64,000 nt of DNA. Origin: Streptococcus parasanguinis (GTDB lineage Bacteria > Bacillota > Bacilli > Lactobacillales > Streptococcaceae). The position numbers were made by a program, and so were the translations under genes. The stretch is from positions 1 to 64,000 of the forward strand of contig NZ_JUPI01000016.1 of assembly GCF_001074805.1 (NCBI RefSeq). The letters run 5' to 3'. Below the pieces are notes generated by a model that had not been told where the DNA came from, ran no database searches, and saw only the letters and a program-made list of their open reading frames with translations. This document shows, one piece after another, positions 56,904-64,000 of the stretch (position 1 is the stretch's first letter; every line of letters starts with the position of its first letter).

Positions 56904-56945
56904 AGAGAGGACTATTTTCATTACTTGACTAGAAAGAGAATTGAC

Positions 56946-57800
56946 ATGACGACAATCATTGATGGGAAGGCGCTCGCTACTAAATTACAGGGTGAGATTG
57001 CAGAGAAAACAGTACGATTAAAAGAAGAGACAGGGGTTGTACCTGGCCTTGTTGTAATCGTAGTAGGAGATAATCCAGCCAGCAAGATTTATGTAAGAAA
57101 TAAAGAGCGTTCTGCTATTGCGGCAGGCTTTCGCAGTGAAGTAAGACAACTTCCTGAAAGTATCAGCCAAGATGAATTATTAGAAGTGATCGAACACTAC
57201 AATCAAAATCCTCTTTGGCATGGAATCTTAGTGCAGTTGCCACTGCCTAAGCATATCGATGCGGATGCGGTTCTTTTAGCGATTGATCCGACCAAGGATG
57301 TGGATGGCTTTCATCCATTGAATATGGGCCGTTTATGGGCTGGAAATCCTATTATGGTGCCATCGACGCCTGCTGGGATCATGGAGATGTTCAAAGAGTA
57401 CGGGATTGATCTAGAAGGGAAGCGTGCAGTCGTGATTGGTCGTTCCAATATCGTTGGAAAACCGATGGCGCAGTTGCTCCTCGCCAAAAATGCCACGGTA
57501 ACCTTGACCCATTCCCGGACCCATCATCTGCCTAAAATCGCTAAAAGAGCAGATATCCTGGTTGTGGCGATCGGTCGTGCAAAATTTGTGACAGCAGACT
57601 TCGTGAAAGAAGGCGCAGTTGTCATTGACGTCGGGATGAATCGCGATGAGAATGGCAAATTGTGTGGGGATGTCGATTTTGACTCTGTTGCCCCTTTGGC
57701 CAGTCATATTACTCCGGTACCAGGAGGGGTTGGTCCTATGACCGTTACCATGCTGATGGAGCAGACCTACGAAGCAGCTGTTCGTACCTTAAAAAAATGA
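56946..57800 (+). CDS. folD: Methylenetetrahydrofolate dehydrogenase/cyclohydrolase FolD
   Basis: The 284-residue bifunctional enzyme interconverts 5,10-methylene- and 10-formyl-tetrahydrofolate. It has the substrate motif [16 protein letters not shown] with the catalytic Lys, [11 protein letters not shown], the NADP-binding [17 protein letters not shown] and the C-terminal [15 protein letters not shown]. Start 56946 follows AGAAAGAG; the longer frame upstream runs through the promoter. Confidence 0.97.
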   Translation: MTTIIDGKALATKLQGEIAEKTVRLKEETGVVPGLVVIVVGDNPASKIYVRNKERSAIAAGFRSEVRQLPESISQDELLEVIEHYNQNPLWHGILVQLPLPKHIDADAVLLAIDPTKDVDGFHPLNMGRLWAGNPIMVPSTPAGIMEMFKEYGIDLEGKRAVVIGRSNIVGKPMAQLLLAKNATVTLTHSRTHHLPKIAKRADILVVAIGRAKFVTADFVKEGAVVIDVGMNRDENGKLCGDVDFDSVAPLASHITPVPGGVGPMTVTMLMEQTYEAAVRTLKK

Positions 57801-57813
57801 AAGTGTGAGCGAG

Positions 57814-58587
57814 ATGAAGTTTGTCTTTGATTTAGATGGAACCTTGTCATTCGATGGTGTTACAATCGATGATGAAATTAAACAGGTCTTATTGAGAGCA
57901 GAAGAATTTGGTCATGAAGTCGCCTTTGCTTCTGCACGTTCTTATCGGGATTGCTTAGGCCTTTTAGGGGAGCAACTGAGCCATCAACTCGTGATTGGCT
58001 TAAATGGCGGGCTAGCTTATCGTCAGGGGCAACTGGTTTATGAGGATCAATTGGACAAGGATGTGTATCGAGAAGTCCTTGGTTTTTGTCGCCATTACAA
58101 TCTACCATTTTTTGTGGACGATACCTTTGATTATAGTGGTCAGATTTTGGAAAAGATTCCTTTTATTGCGAATGTGGATCCCCTCAAAAAAGCTCAGTAT
58201 CGTTCTTTAGAGGACCTGACGGACCCGATTAAGGTTGTGATCTATATGGGGGCCCATGAGGAATTGGTAGATGAGATCATCGAGCGAATTGAAAAGACCA
58301 ATAAGACCCACATTCGTTATCATGCTCATGAAAAATGTATCTATCTCAATCCAGCAAACACTCATAAAGCGACAACAGTCGAAGAACTCTGTGGAGAAAA
58401 TTTCGTGGCTTTTGGTAATGATCAAAACGATATTGAGCTCTTTGAAAAAGCTCTTTATGCAGTTCAAATTGGCGATTTTCCATCCCTTCGGCCTTACGCT
58501 GATGATCAATTAGTGGCCAAGCAAAATCATCCACAAGCTGTTGCTGCTAAGATCTTGCAAGTCTTCGCAGAATTTAGAGGAAAATAA
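57814..58587 (+). CDS. HAD-superfamily hydrolase, Cof/sucrose-phosphatase-like
   Basis: The protein of about 257 residues has HAD motif I FVFDLDGTLSFDG, motif II in VAFASARSYRD, a C2-type cap, and motif IV VAFGNDQNDIELFEKA. Such Cof-type phosphatases act on sugar phosphates, nucleotides or flavin precursors; the substrate is not evident. ATG 57814 is preferred over GTG 57805, although both have only weak ribosome sites. It follows folD by 13 nt. Confidence 0.88.
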   Translation: MKFVFDLDGTLSFDGVTIDDEIKQVLLRAEEFGHEVAFASARSYRDCLGLLGEQLSHQLVIGLNGGLAYRQGQLVYEDQLDKDVYREVLGFCRHYNLPFFVDDTFDYSGQILEKIPFIANVDPLKKAQYRSLEDLTDPIKVVIYMGAHEELVDEIIERIEKTNKTHIRYHAHEKCIYLNPANTHKATTVEELCGENFVAFGNDQNDIELFEKALYAVQIGDFPSLRPYADDQLVAKQNHPQAVAAKILQVFAEFRGK

Positions 58588-58639
58588 AAGAAGGAGGGGG
58601 AGTCGTGTCTTCTCCTTTTTCGCTAGAAATGAGGAAAGT

Positions 58640-59518
58640 ATGAAAAGAGTTCAGAAAGAAGAGATCCAGCGCGTCATTGTAAAGCGCCCAATGACGTCAT
58701 ATAAGGGAGATTTTGGTCGTCTGCTCCTGATTGGAGGAACCTATCCCTATGGGGGAGCTATCATTATGGCAGCGATCGCTGCGGTTCACAGTGGAGCGGG
58801 CTTGGTCACTGTTGCAACAGATCCTGACAATCTGACGGCCCTTCATAGCCATCTTCCTGAAGCCATGGGCTTTGATCTAGCGGATCATGAACTCCTTTGT
58901 GAGCAAGTGCAAAAAGCTAGCGTGATTTTAGTAGGGCCGGGCTTAAAGGAATCTAATGAAAACCAAGGAGTTTTACAAATAATTTTTGAGCAGGTCTCTA
59001 GGCATCAGGTTCTGATTTTAGATGGAGGTGCTATTAGTCTTTTTGCAACCTCTCAATTTGACTTGCCAGAAGCTCAGTTGGTCTTTACCCCTCATCAAAA
59101 AGAATGGGAAAAACTATCGGGACTTGATCTAGCAAGCCAGACAGAAGAGAGGAGCCAAAGAGCAGTACAGAACTTTCCTGAAGGGACTGTCATAGTAGAA
59201 AAGGGGCCTCACACGCGCATATGGTCAAGTGGGAAGGAAGAGGGCTATCAGCTAGATGTTGGAGGTCCTTACCAGGCAACAGGTGGCATGGGAGATACCT
59301 TGGCAGGGATGATTGCGGGGTTTGCAGGTCAATTTCCACAGGTCAGTCTCTATGAGCGCGTGGCAGTCGCGACCTACCTTCATTCAGCTATTGCTGAAGA
59401 CTTGAGCAAGGAGGCTTATGTTGTTTTACCGACAAGCATTAGCAAAGAAATTCCCAAATGGATGAAGAAGTGGAGTGACAATTTAAACGAAAATGTTGAA
59501 AATGAAACGTTTTCATGA
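58640..59518 (+). CDS. nnrD: ADP-dependent (S)-NAD(P)H-hydrate dehydratase
   Basis: The 292-residue ribokinase-fold enzyme repairs hydrated NAD(P)H. It has RPMTSYKGDFGRLLLIGG, VGPGLKESNENQG, and the C-terminal GGMGDTLAGMIAGF with the ATP/ADP-site Asp. The epimerase half (NnrE) found in fused versions is absent. Start 58640 follows GAGG 6 nt upstream. The last codons contain the LacI-type palindrome and the -35 box of susR. Confidence 0.93.
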   Translation: MKRVQKEEIQRVIVKRPMTSYKGDFGRLLLIGGTYPYGGAIIMAAIAAVHSGAGLVTVATDPDNLTALHSHLPEAMGFDLADHELLCEQVQKASVILVGPGLKESNENQGVLQIIFEQVSRHQVLILDGGAISLFATSQFDLPEAQLVFTPHQKEWEKLSGLDLASQTEERSQRAVQNFPEGTVIVEKGPHTRIWSSGKEEGYQLDVGGPYQATGGMGDTLAGMIAGFAGQFPQVSLYERVAVATYLHSAIAEDLSKEAYVVLPTSISKEIPKWMKKWSDNLNENVENETFS

Positions 59519-59524
59519 TAGTAT
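59496..59524 (+). promoter_or_regulatory. Promoter of susR
   Basis: TTGAAA (59496-59501), a 17-nt spacer and TAGTAT (59519-59524). The spacer is filled by an operator palindrome, pointing to autoregulation. Confidence 0.6.
59503..59515. promoter_or_regulatory. LacI-type operator at susR
   Basis: TGAAACGTTTTCA is a near copy (one extra T) of the perfect palindromes upstream of the binding-protein gene. It lies within the 3' end of nnrD and between the susR promoter boxes. Confidence 0.7.
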
Positions 59525-59545
59525 TTAAGAAAAGGAGGTGAAAAA

Positions 59546-60541
59546 ATGAATGAGCAAAAAAAATCGATTACCATGAAAGATGTTGCAGCAGAAGCTGGAG
59601 TTAGTGTTGGGACAGTCTCTCGTGTCATCAATAATGAAAAAGGCATTAAAGAGGTGACCTTAAAAAAAGTTCAACAAGCAATTGAAAAACTTTCTTATGT
59701 CCCAGATGAATATGCGAGAGGATTAAAAACGAATCGTAGTAATATTATTGCTTTACTCATTCCAACTATATGGCATCCTTTCTTTTCTGAATTTGCTTAT
59801 CATGTTGAAAAAGCACTATTAAAAAATCAATATAAATTATTAATTTGTAATGCGGATAAAGATTCTAAAAATGAGATAGAATACATAAAATTACTTGAGA
59901 AAAATAAAGTAGATGGGATTATAGGGATCACCTATTCAGATATTGATAAGTATGTCTCATCAAATTTACCTTTTGTCAGTATTGACCGTCATTTTTCTGA
60001 AAATGTCTATTACGTAACTTCTGAAAATTTTCATGGTGGTCAACTAGCTTGTCGCGAATTAGTCAAACGCGATTGTCAAAATCTAGCTTACATTAGTGGT
60101 GTGAACAAACATTTGAATGAAACAACGGAACGGGGGAGAGGTTTCAAAGCGGAGGCTAAACAGAAAAATACGAACCTTTATTGTCTTGAAATGCCGGAAC
60201 CACTGAATCAAGTAGAAGAGCAAATAAGAACCTTTTTTGAAAAGCATCCTCAGATTGATGGGATTTTCACAGTAAATGATTTTATGGCCCTTCGTGTGAT
60301 AAAAGTTTTAGGGGAGATGGGAAAAATTCCTATAGAAGATTATCAGATTATTGGTTTTGATGGATTAAGACCAGCTTTTGATCAACCTTACTTACTTTCT
60401 ACAATTGTTCAACAAATAGCTCAGATGGCTCAAGCAGCAGTTGAACTATTGCTTAAATTAATTCGTGAAGAAAAAATAGACCAGAATGTCATAAGTTTAC
60501 CGGTACATTTTTTTGAAGGAAACACAACAAAAAAATTATAA
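59546..60541 (+). CDS. susR: LacI-family transcriptional regulator of the sucrose/fructan operon
   Basis: The 331-residue repressor has an N-terminal HTH and hinge (TMKDVAAEAGVSVGTVSRVIN, residues 9-29) and a periplasmic-binding-like ligand domain. AAGGAGGTG gives a strong ribosome site. Its position next to TGAAACGTTTCA palindromes and an ABC importer with a GH32 enzyme matches SusR of the pneumococcal sus system. Inducer identity (sucrose or fructo-oligosaccharide) is inference. The gene is more AT-rich than nnrD upstream. Confidence 0.88.
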   Translation: MNEQKKSITMKDVAAEAGVSVGTVSRVINNEKGIKEVTLKKVQQAIEKLSYVPDEYARGLKTNRSNIIALLIPTIWHPFFSEFAYHVEKALLKNQYKLLICNADKDSKNEIEYIKLLEKNKVDGIIGITYSDIDKYVSSNLPFVSIDRHFSENVYYVTSENFHGGQLACRELVKRDCQNLAYISGVNKHLNETTERGRGFKAEAKQKNTNLYCLEMPEPLNQVEEQIRTFFEKHPQIDGIFTVNDFMALRVIKVLGEMGKIPIEDYQIIGFDGLRPAFDQPYLLSTIVQQIAQMAQAAVELLLKLIREEKIDQNVISLPVHFFEGNTTKKL

Positions 60542-60548
60542 AAAGTGC

Positions 60549-60577
60549 TTGACAAATTATGAAAGCGCTGTTATAAT
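60549..60577 (+). promoter_or_regulatory. Promoter of the sus transport operon with candidate cre
   Basis: TTGACA (60549-60554), 17-nt spacer and TATAAT (60572-60577). Within the spacer TGAAAGCGCTGTTA matches the CcpA cre consensus with one mismatch, implying glucose repression. Confidence 0.8.
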
Positions 60578-60589
60578 TTAGTCATAAAA

Positions 60590-60601
60590 TGAAACGTTTC
60601 A
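60590..60601. promoter_or_regulatory. SusR operator 1
   Basis: Perfect palindrome TGAAACGTTTCA just downstream of the -10 box, about where transcription starts. Confidence 0.8.
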
Positions 60602-60646
60602 AAAAAACTCAGCTATTTTAGTTTGAGTTAAAAAATTAATAAAAAA

Positions 60647-60658
60647 TGAAACGTTTCA
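60647..60658. promoter_or_regulatory. SusR operator 2
   Basis: A second perfect TGAAACGTTTCA, 57 bp from the first, immediately before the ribosome site of the binding-protein gene. It would act as a roadblock or allow looping with the other sites. Confidence 0.8.
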
Positions 60659-60672
60659 AAAAGGAGGACGCT

Positions 60673-61986
60673 ATGCGTAAAGGTATTAAGTTATCTGTAG
60701 TTGCAGCACTATCATTAGGATTGCTTGCAGGATGTGGTGGGGGATCAAAATCCAAAACTGCAAGTTCTTCGGACGAAATAAAAGTCTGGGTTCAATTCTC
60801 AGATGAAACAGCTGAGGGAAAAGCTTGGCAACAAGTTGTTGATAATTTCAACAAGTCAAAGAAAACCAAATACAAGGTTGTGACAGAATATATTCCACGT
60901 AGTGGTAGCGGTGGAGGATATGAAGATAAGGTCAACGCTGCTGTTACGACAAATAGTTTACCAGATGTTATTACGCTAGATGGACCAAATACTGCTGCCT
61001 ATGCAAAATCAAAAGTGATTGCTCCCTTGGATGATTATCTAAAGGACAATGACATGGATGATGTACTGGACAGTATTAAACAACAGGGAACTTATGATGG
61101 TAAATTCTATGCGTTTGGTTTTTCTGAATCAAATGTAGGTGTATACTATAACAAGAAGATGTTTAAGGAAGCTGGGATTGATGAAGCGAGTTTGCCAACC
61201 CTTGAAAAACCATGGACATGGTCTGAGTTTAATGCTATTGCTAAGAAATTAAAAGATCATTTTAATAAACCAGCAATCGATTTCCGTTTGAATTCAAATG
61301 ATGAGATGTTACCATATGCTTATATGCCTCTTATTTGGTCAAATGGTGGTTCTGTTGTAAATTCTAAAGGAACAAAAGCTGAAGGTTACTTCAATAGTAA
61401 GGAAAGTGTTGAAGCTGTTCAATTTATTCAAAATCTAGTAAAAGAGGATTACACTACAGTTAGTCCTGTTGAAAAAGGATTTGAAACAGGTGAGTATCCG
61501 ATGGTTCTAAGCGGGTCTTGGACGATTGGGGATCTACAAACAAATTACAAAGATATTGATTTTGGTATTCTTCCTTATCCAGTTTCAGATAAAACGAAGA
61601 AATTGGTCTCACCTTCAGGTAGTTGGCAATTAGCTGTTACAACAAAATCTGATAAAAAAGAAGCTGCTGCTGAATTTGTTAAGTTTGCAACAAATACAGA
61701 ATCTAGTGAAATTATAAGCTTGGGGAACAGTGTTCTTCCAATCAGAAAATCAACAATTAAAAATATTAAGGATAAAGTATCTGAACCATTGCGCTTCTTG
61801 ATGGAACAAAATGCTGTATCAGCCCATCCTCGTCCTGTTGTAGTAGCTTATCCACAAGTTTCACGCGCTTTCCAACAAGCGATGCAAGATATCAGCTATT
61901 ATAAAGATAATCCAGATGTACAAAAAGTATTAGATGCTCGTACGAAAGAAATGCAAACAGCAATCGACCAATCTTTAAATAAATAG
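60673..61986 (+). CDS. susX: Carbohydrate ABC transporter substrate-binding lipoprotein
   Basis: The 437-residue family 1 binding lipoprotein has a signal peptide with lipobox LLAGC (lipidated Cys at residue 21) and typical segments IKVWVQFSDETAEGKAW, SLPDVITLDGPN and GSWTIGDLQTNY. By operon content it corresponds to SusX, which binds sucrose or short fructans. Start 60673 follows AAGGAGGA; the in-frame ATG at 60646 lies in operator 2 and is not used. No transporter ATPase is in the operon; a shared MsmK-type ATPase elsewhere is expected. Confidence 0.9.
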   Translation: MRKGIKLSVVAALSLGLLAGCGGGSKSKTASSSDEIKVWVQFSDETAEGKAWQQVVDNFNKSKKTKYKVVTEYIPRSGSGGGYEDKVNAAVTTNSLPDVITLDGPNTAAYAKSKVIAPLDDYLKDNDMDDVLDSIKQQGTYDGKFYAFGFSESNVGVYYNKKMFKEAGIDEASLPTLEKPWTWSEFNAIAKKLKDHFNKPAIDFRLNSNDEMLPYAYMPLIWSNGGSVVNSKGTKAEGYFNSKESVEAVQFIQNLVKEDYTTVSPVEKGFETGEYPMVLSGSWTIGDLQTNYKDIDFGILPYPVSDKTKKLVSPSGSWQLAVTTKSDKKEAAAEFVKFATNTESSEIISLGNSVLPIRKSTIKNIKDKVSEPLRFLMEQNAVSAHPRPVVVAYPQVSRAFQQAMQDISYYKDNPDVQKVLDARTKEMQTAIDQSLNK

Positions 61987-61997
61987 TTGATATTCAA

Positions 61998-62041
61998 AAG
62001 GTGGAAGGAAAGTTATGAAATGTACCTTCCACCTTATTTTA
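61998..62041 (+). terminator. Intra-operon attenuating hairpin between susX and the permease genes
   Basis: AAGGTGGAAGG pairs perfectly with CCTTCCACCTT around a 16-nt loop, followed by a T-rich but interrupted tract. It likely stops part of the transcripts and stabilises the susX mRNA, giving more binding protein than permease. Confidence 0.65.
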
Positions 62042-62070
62042 TTTAATGATTTCATCTTAGGAGACGAACA

Positions 62071-62973
62071 ATGAGCGAAACAAAGAAAGTCGAAACAAAA
62101 AAGAAAGAACGTCTTAAAGAAAATATTATGGGCTATAGCTTTTTAGCTCCAGCCTTAGTATTACTTTTTATCTTTTTGGTGATACCTGTTGGTATGGTCA
62201 TCTATTATGCCTTTACAGATTATTACCTATTGACCCCAGAGGACAGAAAATTTGTAGGGTTACAAAATTTCATGCGCTTAGCACAAGATCCGATCTTTAT
62301 AAAAAGCTTCCTGAATACCTTGAAATTTGTTGTTTGGATTATTCCAGTACAACTTGGGGCAGCCCTTGGTATGGCTTTAATCGTAAATAAGAAACGTAAA
62401 GGAAACATGTTCTTTAAGGTAGCATTCTTTGCTCCTGTTGTGATGTCTCTCGTGGTTATCTCTATCCTTTGGCTATACTTGTTAAATCCAAATAATGGTT
62501 TGCTTAATGCCCTACTGAATAAAATTGGTATTTCTTCACAACCATTCTTGACAAGTCCAAAACAGGCCATGTATGCAATTGTATTTGTTTCTGCATGGCA
62601 AGGTGCAGGCTATCAAATGTTGTTATTCCTTGGAGGAATGCAAAATATTCCACAAGATGTTTATGAGGCAGCAGAGTTGGATGGATTTTCAAAATGGGCT
62701 CAATTCAGATACATCACAATGCCTTTATTGAAACCAACTGCCTTATTTGTACTCTTGACGACATTGATTTCAGCATTTAAATTGATTGTGCAACCAATGG
62801 TCATGACTCAAGGTGGACCACTAAACTCAACAATTACAATGGTATATTATATTTACCAACAAGGTTTCACAGACCGTCTCGTTGGTTATTCAAGTTCTAT
62901 TGCCTTAGTATTTACAACATTGATTGGTATGATCAGTCTTGTACAACGGCGAGTTTTGAAGGAGGACGATTAG
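62071..62973 (+). CDS. susT1: Sugar ABC transporter permease, first subunit
   Basis: The 300-residue protein has six membrane helices and the ABC importer EAA motif EAAELDGFSKWAQFRYITMP that docks the ATPase. It is of the MalF/UgpA type without a large periplasmic loop. AGGAGACG precedes the ATG. It is followed 1 nt after its stop by the second permease gene. Confidence 0.9.
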   Translation: MSETKKVETKKKERLKENIMGYSFLAPALVLLFIFLVIPVGMVIYYAFTDYYLLTPEDRKFVGLQNFMRLAQDPIFIKSFLNTLKFVVWIIPVQLGAALGMALIVNKKRKGNMFFKVAFFAPVVMSLVVISILWLYLLNPNNGLLNALLNKIGISSQPFLTSPKQAMYAIVFVSAWQGAGYQMLLFLGGMQNIPQDVYEAAELDGFSKWAQFRYITMPLLKPTALFVLLTTLISAFKLIVQPMVMTQGGPLNSTITMVYYIYQQGFTDRLVGYSSSIALVFTTLIGMISLVQRRVLKEDD

Positions 62974-62974
62974 G

Positions 62975-63820
62975 ATGAAACGTTTAAAACCGACTTCTAT
63001 TTTAGAATATATTTTATTAATTCTATTAGCAGGCCTCTTTCTATTTCCTATGATCTGGATGGTGGTTTCAGCAATGAAGCCAGAAGCAGATGTGTATAAG
63101 AATTTAACAAGTTGGAAAGCTTTCTTACCTAGTTTTAATCCAGCTGATTGGTTTAAACCTTACCAAGAAGTTCTTTCACGTTTTAGTATTCTAACATACT
63201 TAGGGAACAGTATTTTTTATGCAGGAACATTTGCACTGGGGTCTATTATAGTAAATGCCTTAGCGGGATTTGCATTTGCAAAAATTAATTTTACAGGTAA
63301 AAAAATTCTATTTGGCTTTTTATTGGCATTGTTAATCATTCCGATTGAAACAGTGTTGATTCCTCAATTTACAATTATTAATTCCCTTGGCTTAGTCAAT
63401 AATCGTTTAGCGGTTATTATCCCTGGATTAGCTAGTGTCTTTAATATCTATCTTTTCCGAAACTTCTTTATTGCCATTCCAGAAGAAATTATCGAATCTG
63501 CAAAAATAGATGGTGCAAGTATCCTGCGGATCTTTTTCAAGATTATGTTGCCGATGTCGAAACCAGCAGTTGCAACAGTCGGTGTTCTTTCCTTTATTTC
63601 TAGTTGGAATGATTATATCTGGCCGTTGATGGTGTTAACAGATTCTTCAAAATTTTCAATGCAGGTAGCGATTACAACCATTAATACAACTCAACCAGTT
63701 TATATCAATCAAGTAATGGCTGTTTTGACAATTTCTACAATTCCACTTATTCTAGTATATATCGTAGCACAAAAATATATTATTCAAGGTTTAGGTGGGT
63801 CTGGAACAGGTATTAAGTAG
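62975..63820 (+). CDS. susT2: Sugar ABC transporter permease, second subunit
   Basis: The 281-residue MalG/UgpE-type permease has six membrane helices and the EAA-like motif ESAKIDGASILRIFFKIMLP. AAGGAGGA overlaps the end of the first permease gene. It forms the membrane channel with the preceding subunit. The GH32 gene begins 9 nt after its stop. Confidence 0.9.
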   Translation: MKRLKPTSILEYILLILLAGLFLFPMIWMVVSAMKPEADVYKNLTSWKAFLPSFNPADWFKPYQEVLSRFSILTYLGNSIFYAGTFALGSIIVNALAGFAFAKINFTGKKILFGFLLALLIIPIETVLIPQFTIINSLGLVNNRLAVIIPGLASVFNIYLFRNFFIAIPEEIIESAKIDGASILRIFFKIMLPMSKPAVATVGVLSFISSWNDYIWPLMVLTDSSKFSMQVAITTINTTQPVYINQVMAVLTISTIPLILVYIVAQKYIIQGLGGSGTGIK

Positions 63821-63829
63821 GTGATAAGG

Positions 63830-64000
63830 ATGAAGGAAACTATTCGAAAAGCGAATCAGTATATCGATGAAAACAGGGAGAAGGTTGACCAGCAATATAG
63901 AGGATCCTTTCACTTACTACCTCCAATTGGCTGGATGAACGATCCTAATGGCTTTGTTTATTTCCGCGGAGAATACCATTTGTTTTACCAATTCTATCCC
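63830..64000 (+). CDS. susH: GH32 beta-fructofuranosidase, 5' part only
   Basis: The first 57 codons are present before the window ends. They contain the GH32 signature with the catalytic nucleophile Asp in LPPIGWMNDPNGFVYF (D38) and YHLFYQFYP. These enzymes hydrolyse sucrose, sucrose-6-phosphate or fructans. It follows the two permease genes by 9 nt with an AGGTGATAAGG ribosome site, completing a sus-type operon. The likely name is by analogy with pneumococcal SusH. Confidence 0.9.
   Translation, partial: MKETIRKANQYIDENREKVDQQYRGSFHLLPPIGWMNDPNGFVYFRGEYHLFYQFYP

Noticed and set aside
58588..58625. GGAG...CTCCTTTTT hairpin between the HAD gene and nnrD as a terminator
   Set aside because: Only about six pairs form with a long loop, so the support is too weak to list.
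60646..60672. Upstream ATG of the binding-protein gene within operator 2
   Set aside because: It would place a charged extension before the signal peptide; the strong AAGGAGGA site serves the ATG at 60673.

Overview
The window reads as a chromosomal segment of a viridans-group Streptococcus (mitis/sanguinis/parasanguinis type; species not decidable from sequence alone). The pointers are the murD-murG-divIB-ftsA-ftsZ-ylmE-sepF-ylmG-ylmH-divIVA-ileS cluster, the ccdA-thioredoxin-msrAB redox operon followed by a YesM/YesN-type two-component system, a sus-type sucrose operon, SepM, an HdiR-UmuC cassette in place of LexA, a SigX (ComX) cin-box in front of the competence prepilin peptidase, and several small families typical of streptococci (DUF1797, DUF1827, DUF1912, DUF3165). 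No prophage, insertion sequence, rRNA or CRISPR array was seen. Most of the window is core genome.

Layout. 0-5 kb: 3' end of a tRNA-Pro, ntdp, recX and divergent rlmD, then a DUF1858/DUF438(hemerythrin-PAS)/DUF1912 cluster. 5-10.5 kb: an HhH protein, then a T-box leader heading a flavin reductase-GNAT-membrane protein-valS transcription unit. 10.5-12 kb: a DUF3883 protein and a TVP38-family membrane protein. 12.2-19.5 kb: the conserved Firmicutes yqeG-yqeH-yhbY-nadD-yqeK-(isochorismatase)-rsfS-yqeM cluster plus tmcAL and yebC, interrupted by two structured intergenic elements. 19.5-22.3 kb: SOS-like hdiR-umuC-yolD cassette on the minus strand. 22.4-25.6 kb: asnA, rsmD-coaD-sepM. 25.8-31.1 kb: extracytoplasmic thiol/methionine-sulfoxide repair operon and a two-component system. 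31.2-37.5 kb: yutD-rlmN-vanZ, T-box plus orphan trpB, cclA, yqgQ-rhodanese, a small membrane protein, rsuA-type pseudouridine synthase. 37.6-52.5 kb: typA and the division/cell-wall cluster ending in T-box-ileS. 52.6-59.5 kb: GNAT, DUF1827, NUDIX, CtsR-controlled clpE, DUF1797, folD, HAD phosphatase, nnrD. 59.5-64 kb: LacI-type susR, binding protein, two permeases and the start of a GH32 hydrolase cut by the window end.

Regulation visible in the sequence: three T-box leaders (Val, Trp and Ile by context), one CtsR operator, LacI-type palindromes TGAAACGTTTCA around the sus genes with a candidate cre site, an inverted repeat operator at hdiR, a SigX box at cclA, and several promoters whose -10 box lies only 6-7 nt before the start codon (rlmD, recX, rsmD, yqgQ, cclA), implying leaderless mRNAs. 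The least ordinary items are a cloverleaf-like inverted-repeat element between yqeH and yhbY, a second hairpin element with a 9-bp direct repeat next to yqeM, an AT-rich membrane-protein gene sitting inside the T-box/valS unit, and a stand-alone tryptophan synthase beta subunit under its own T-box.
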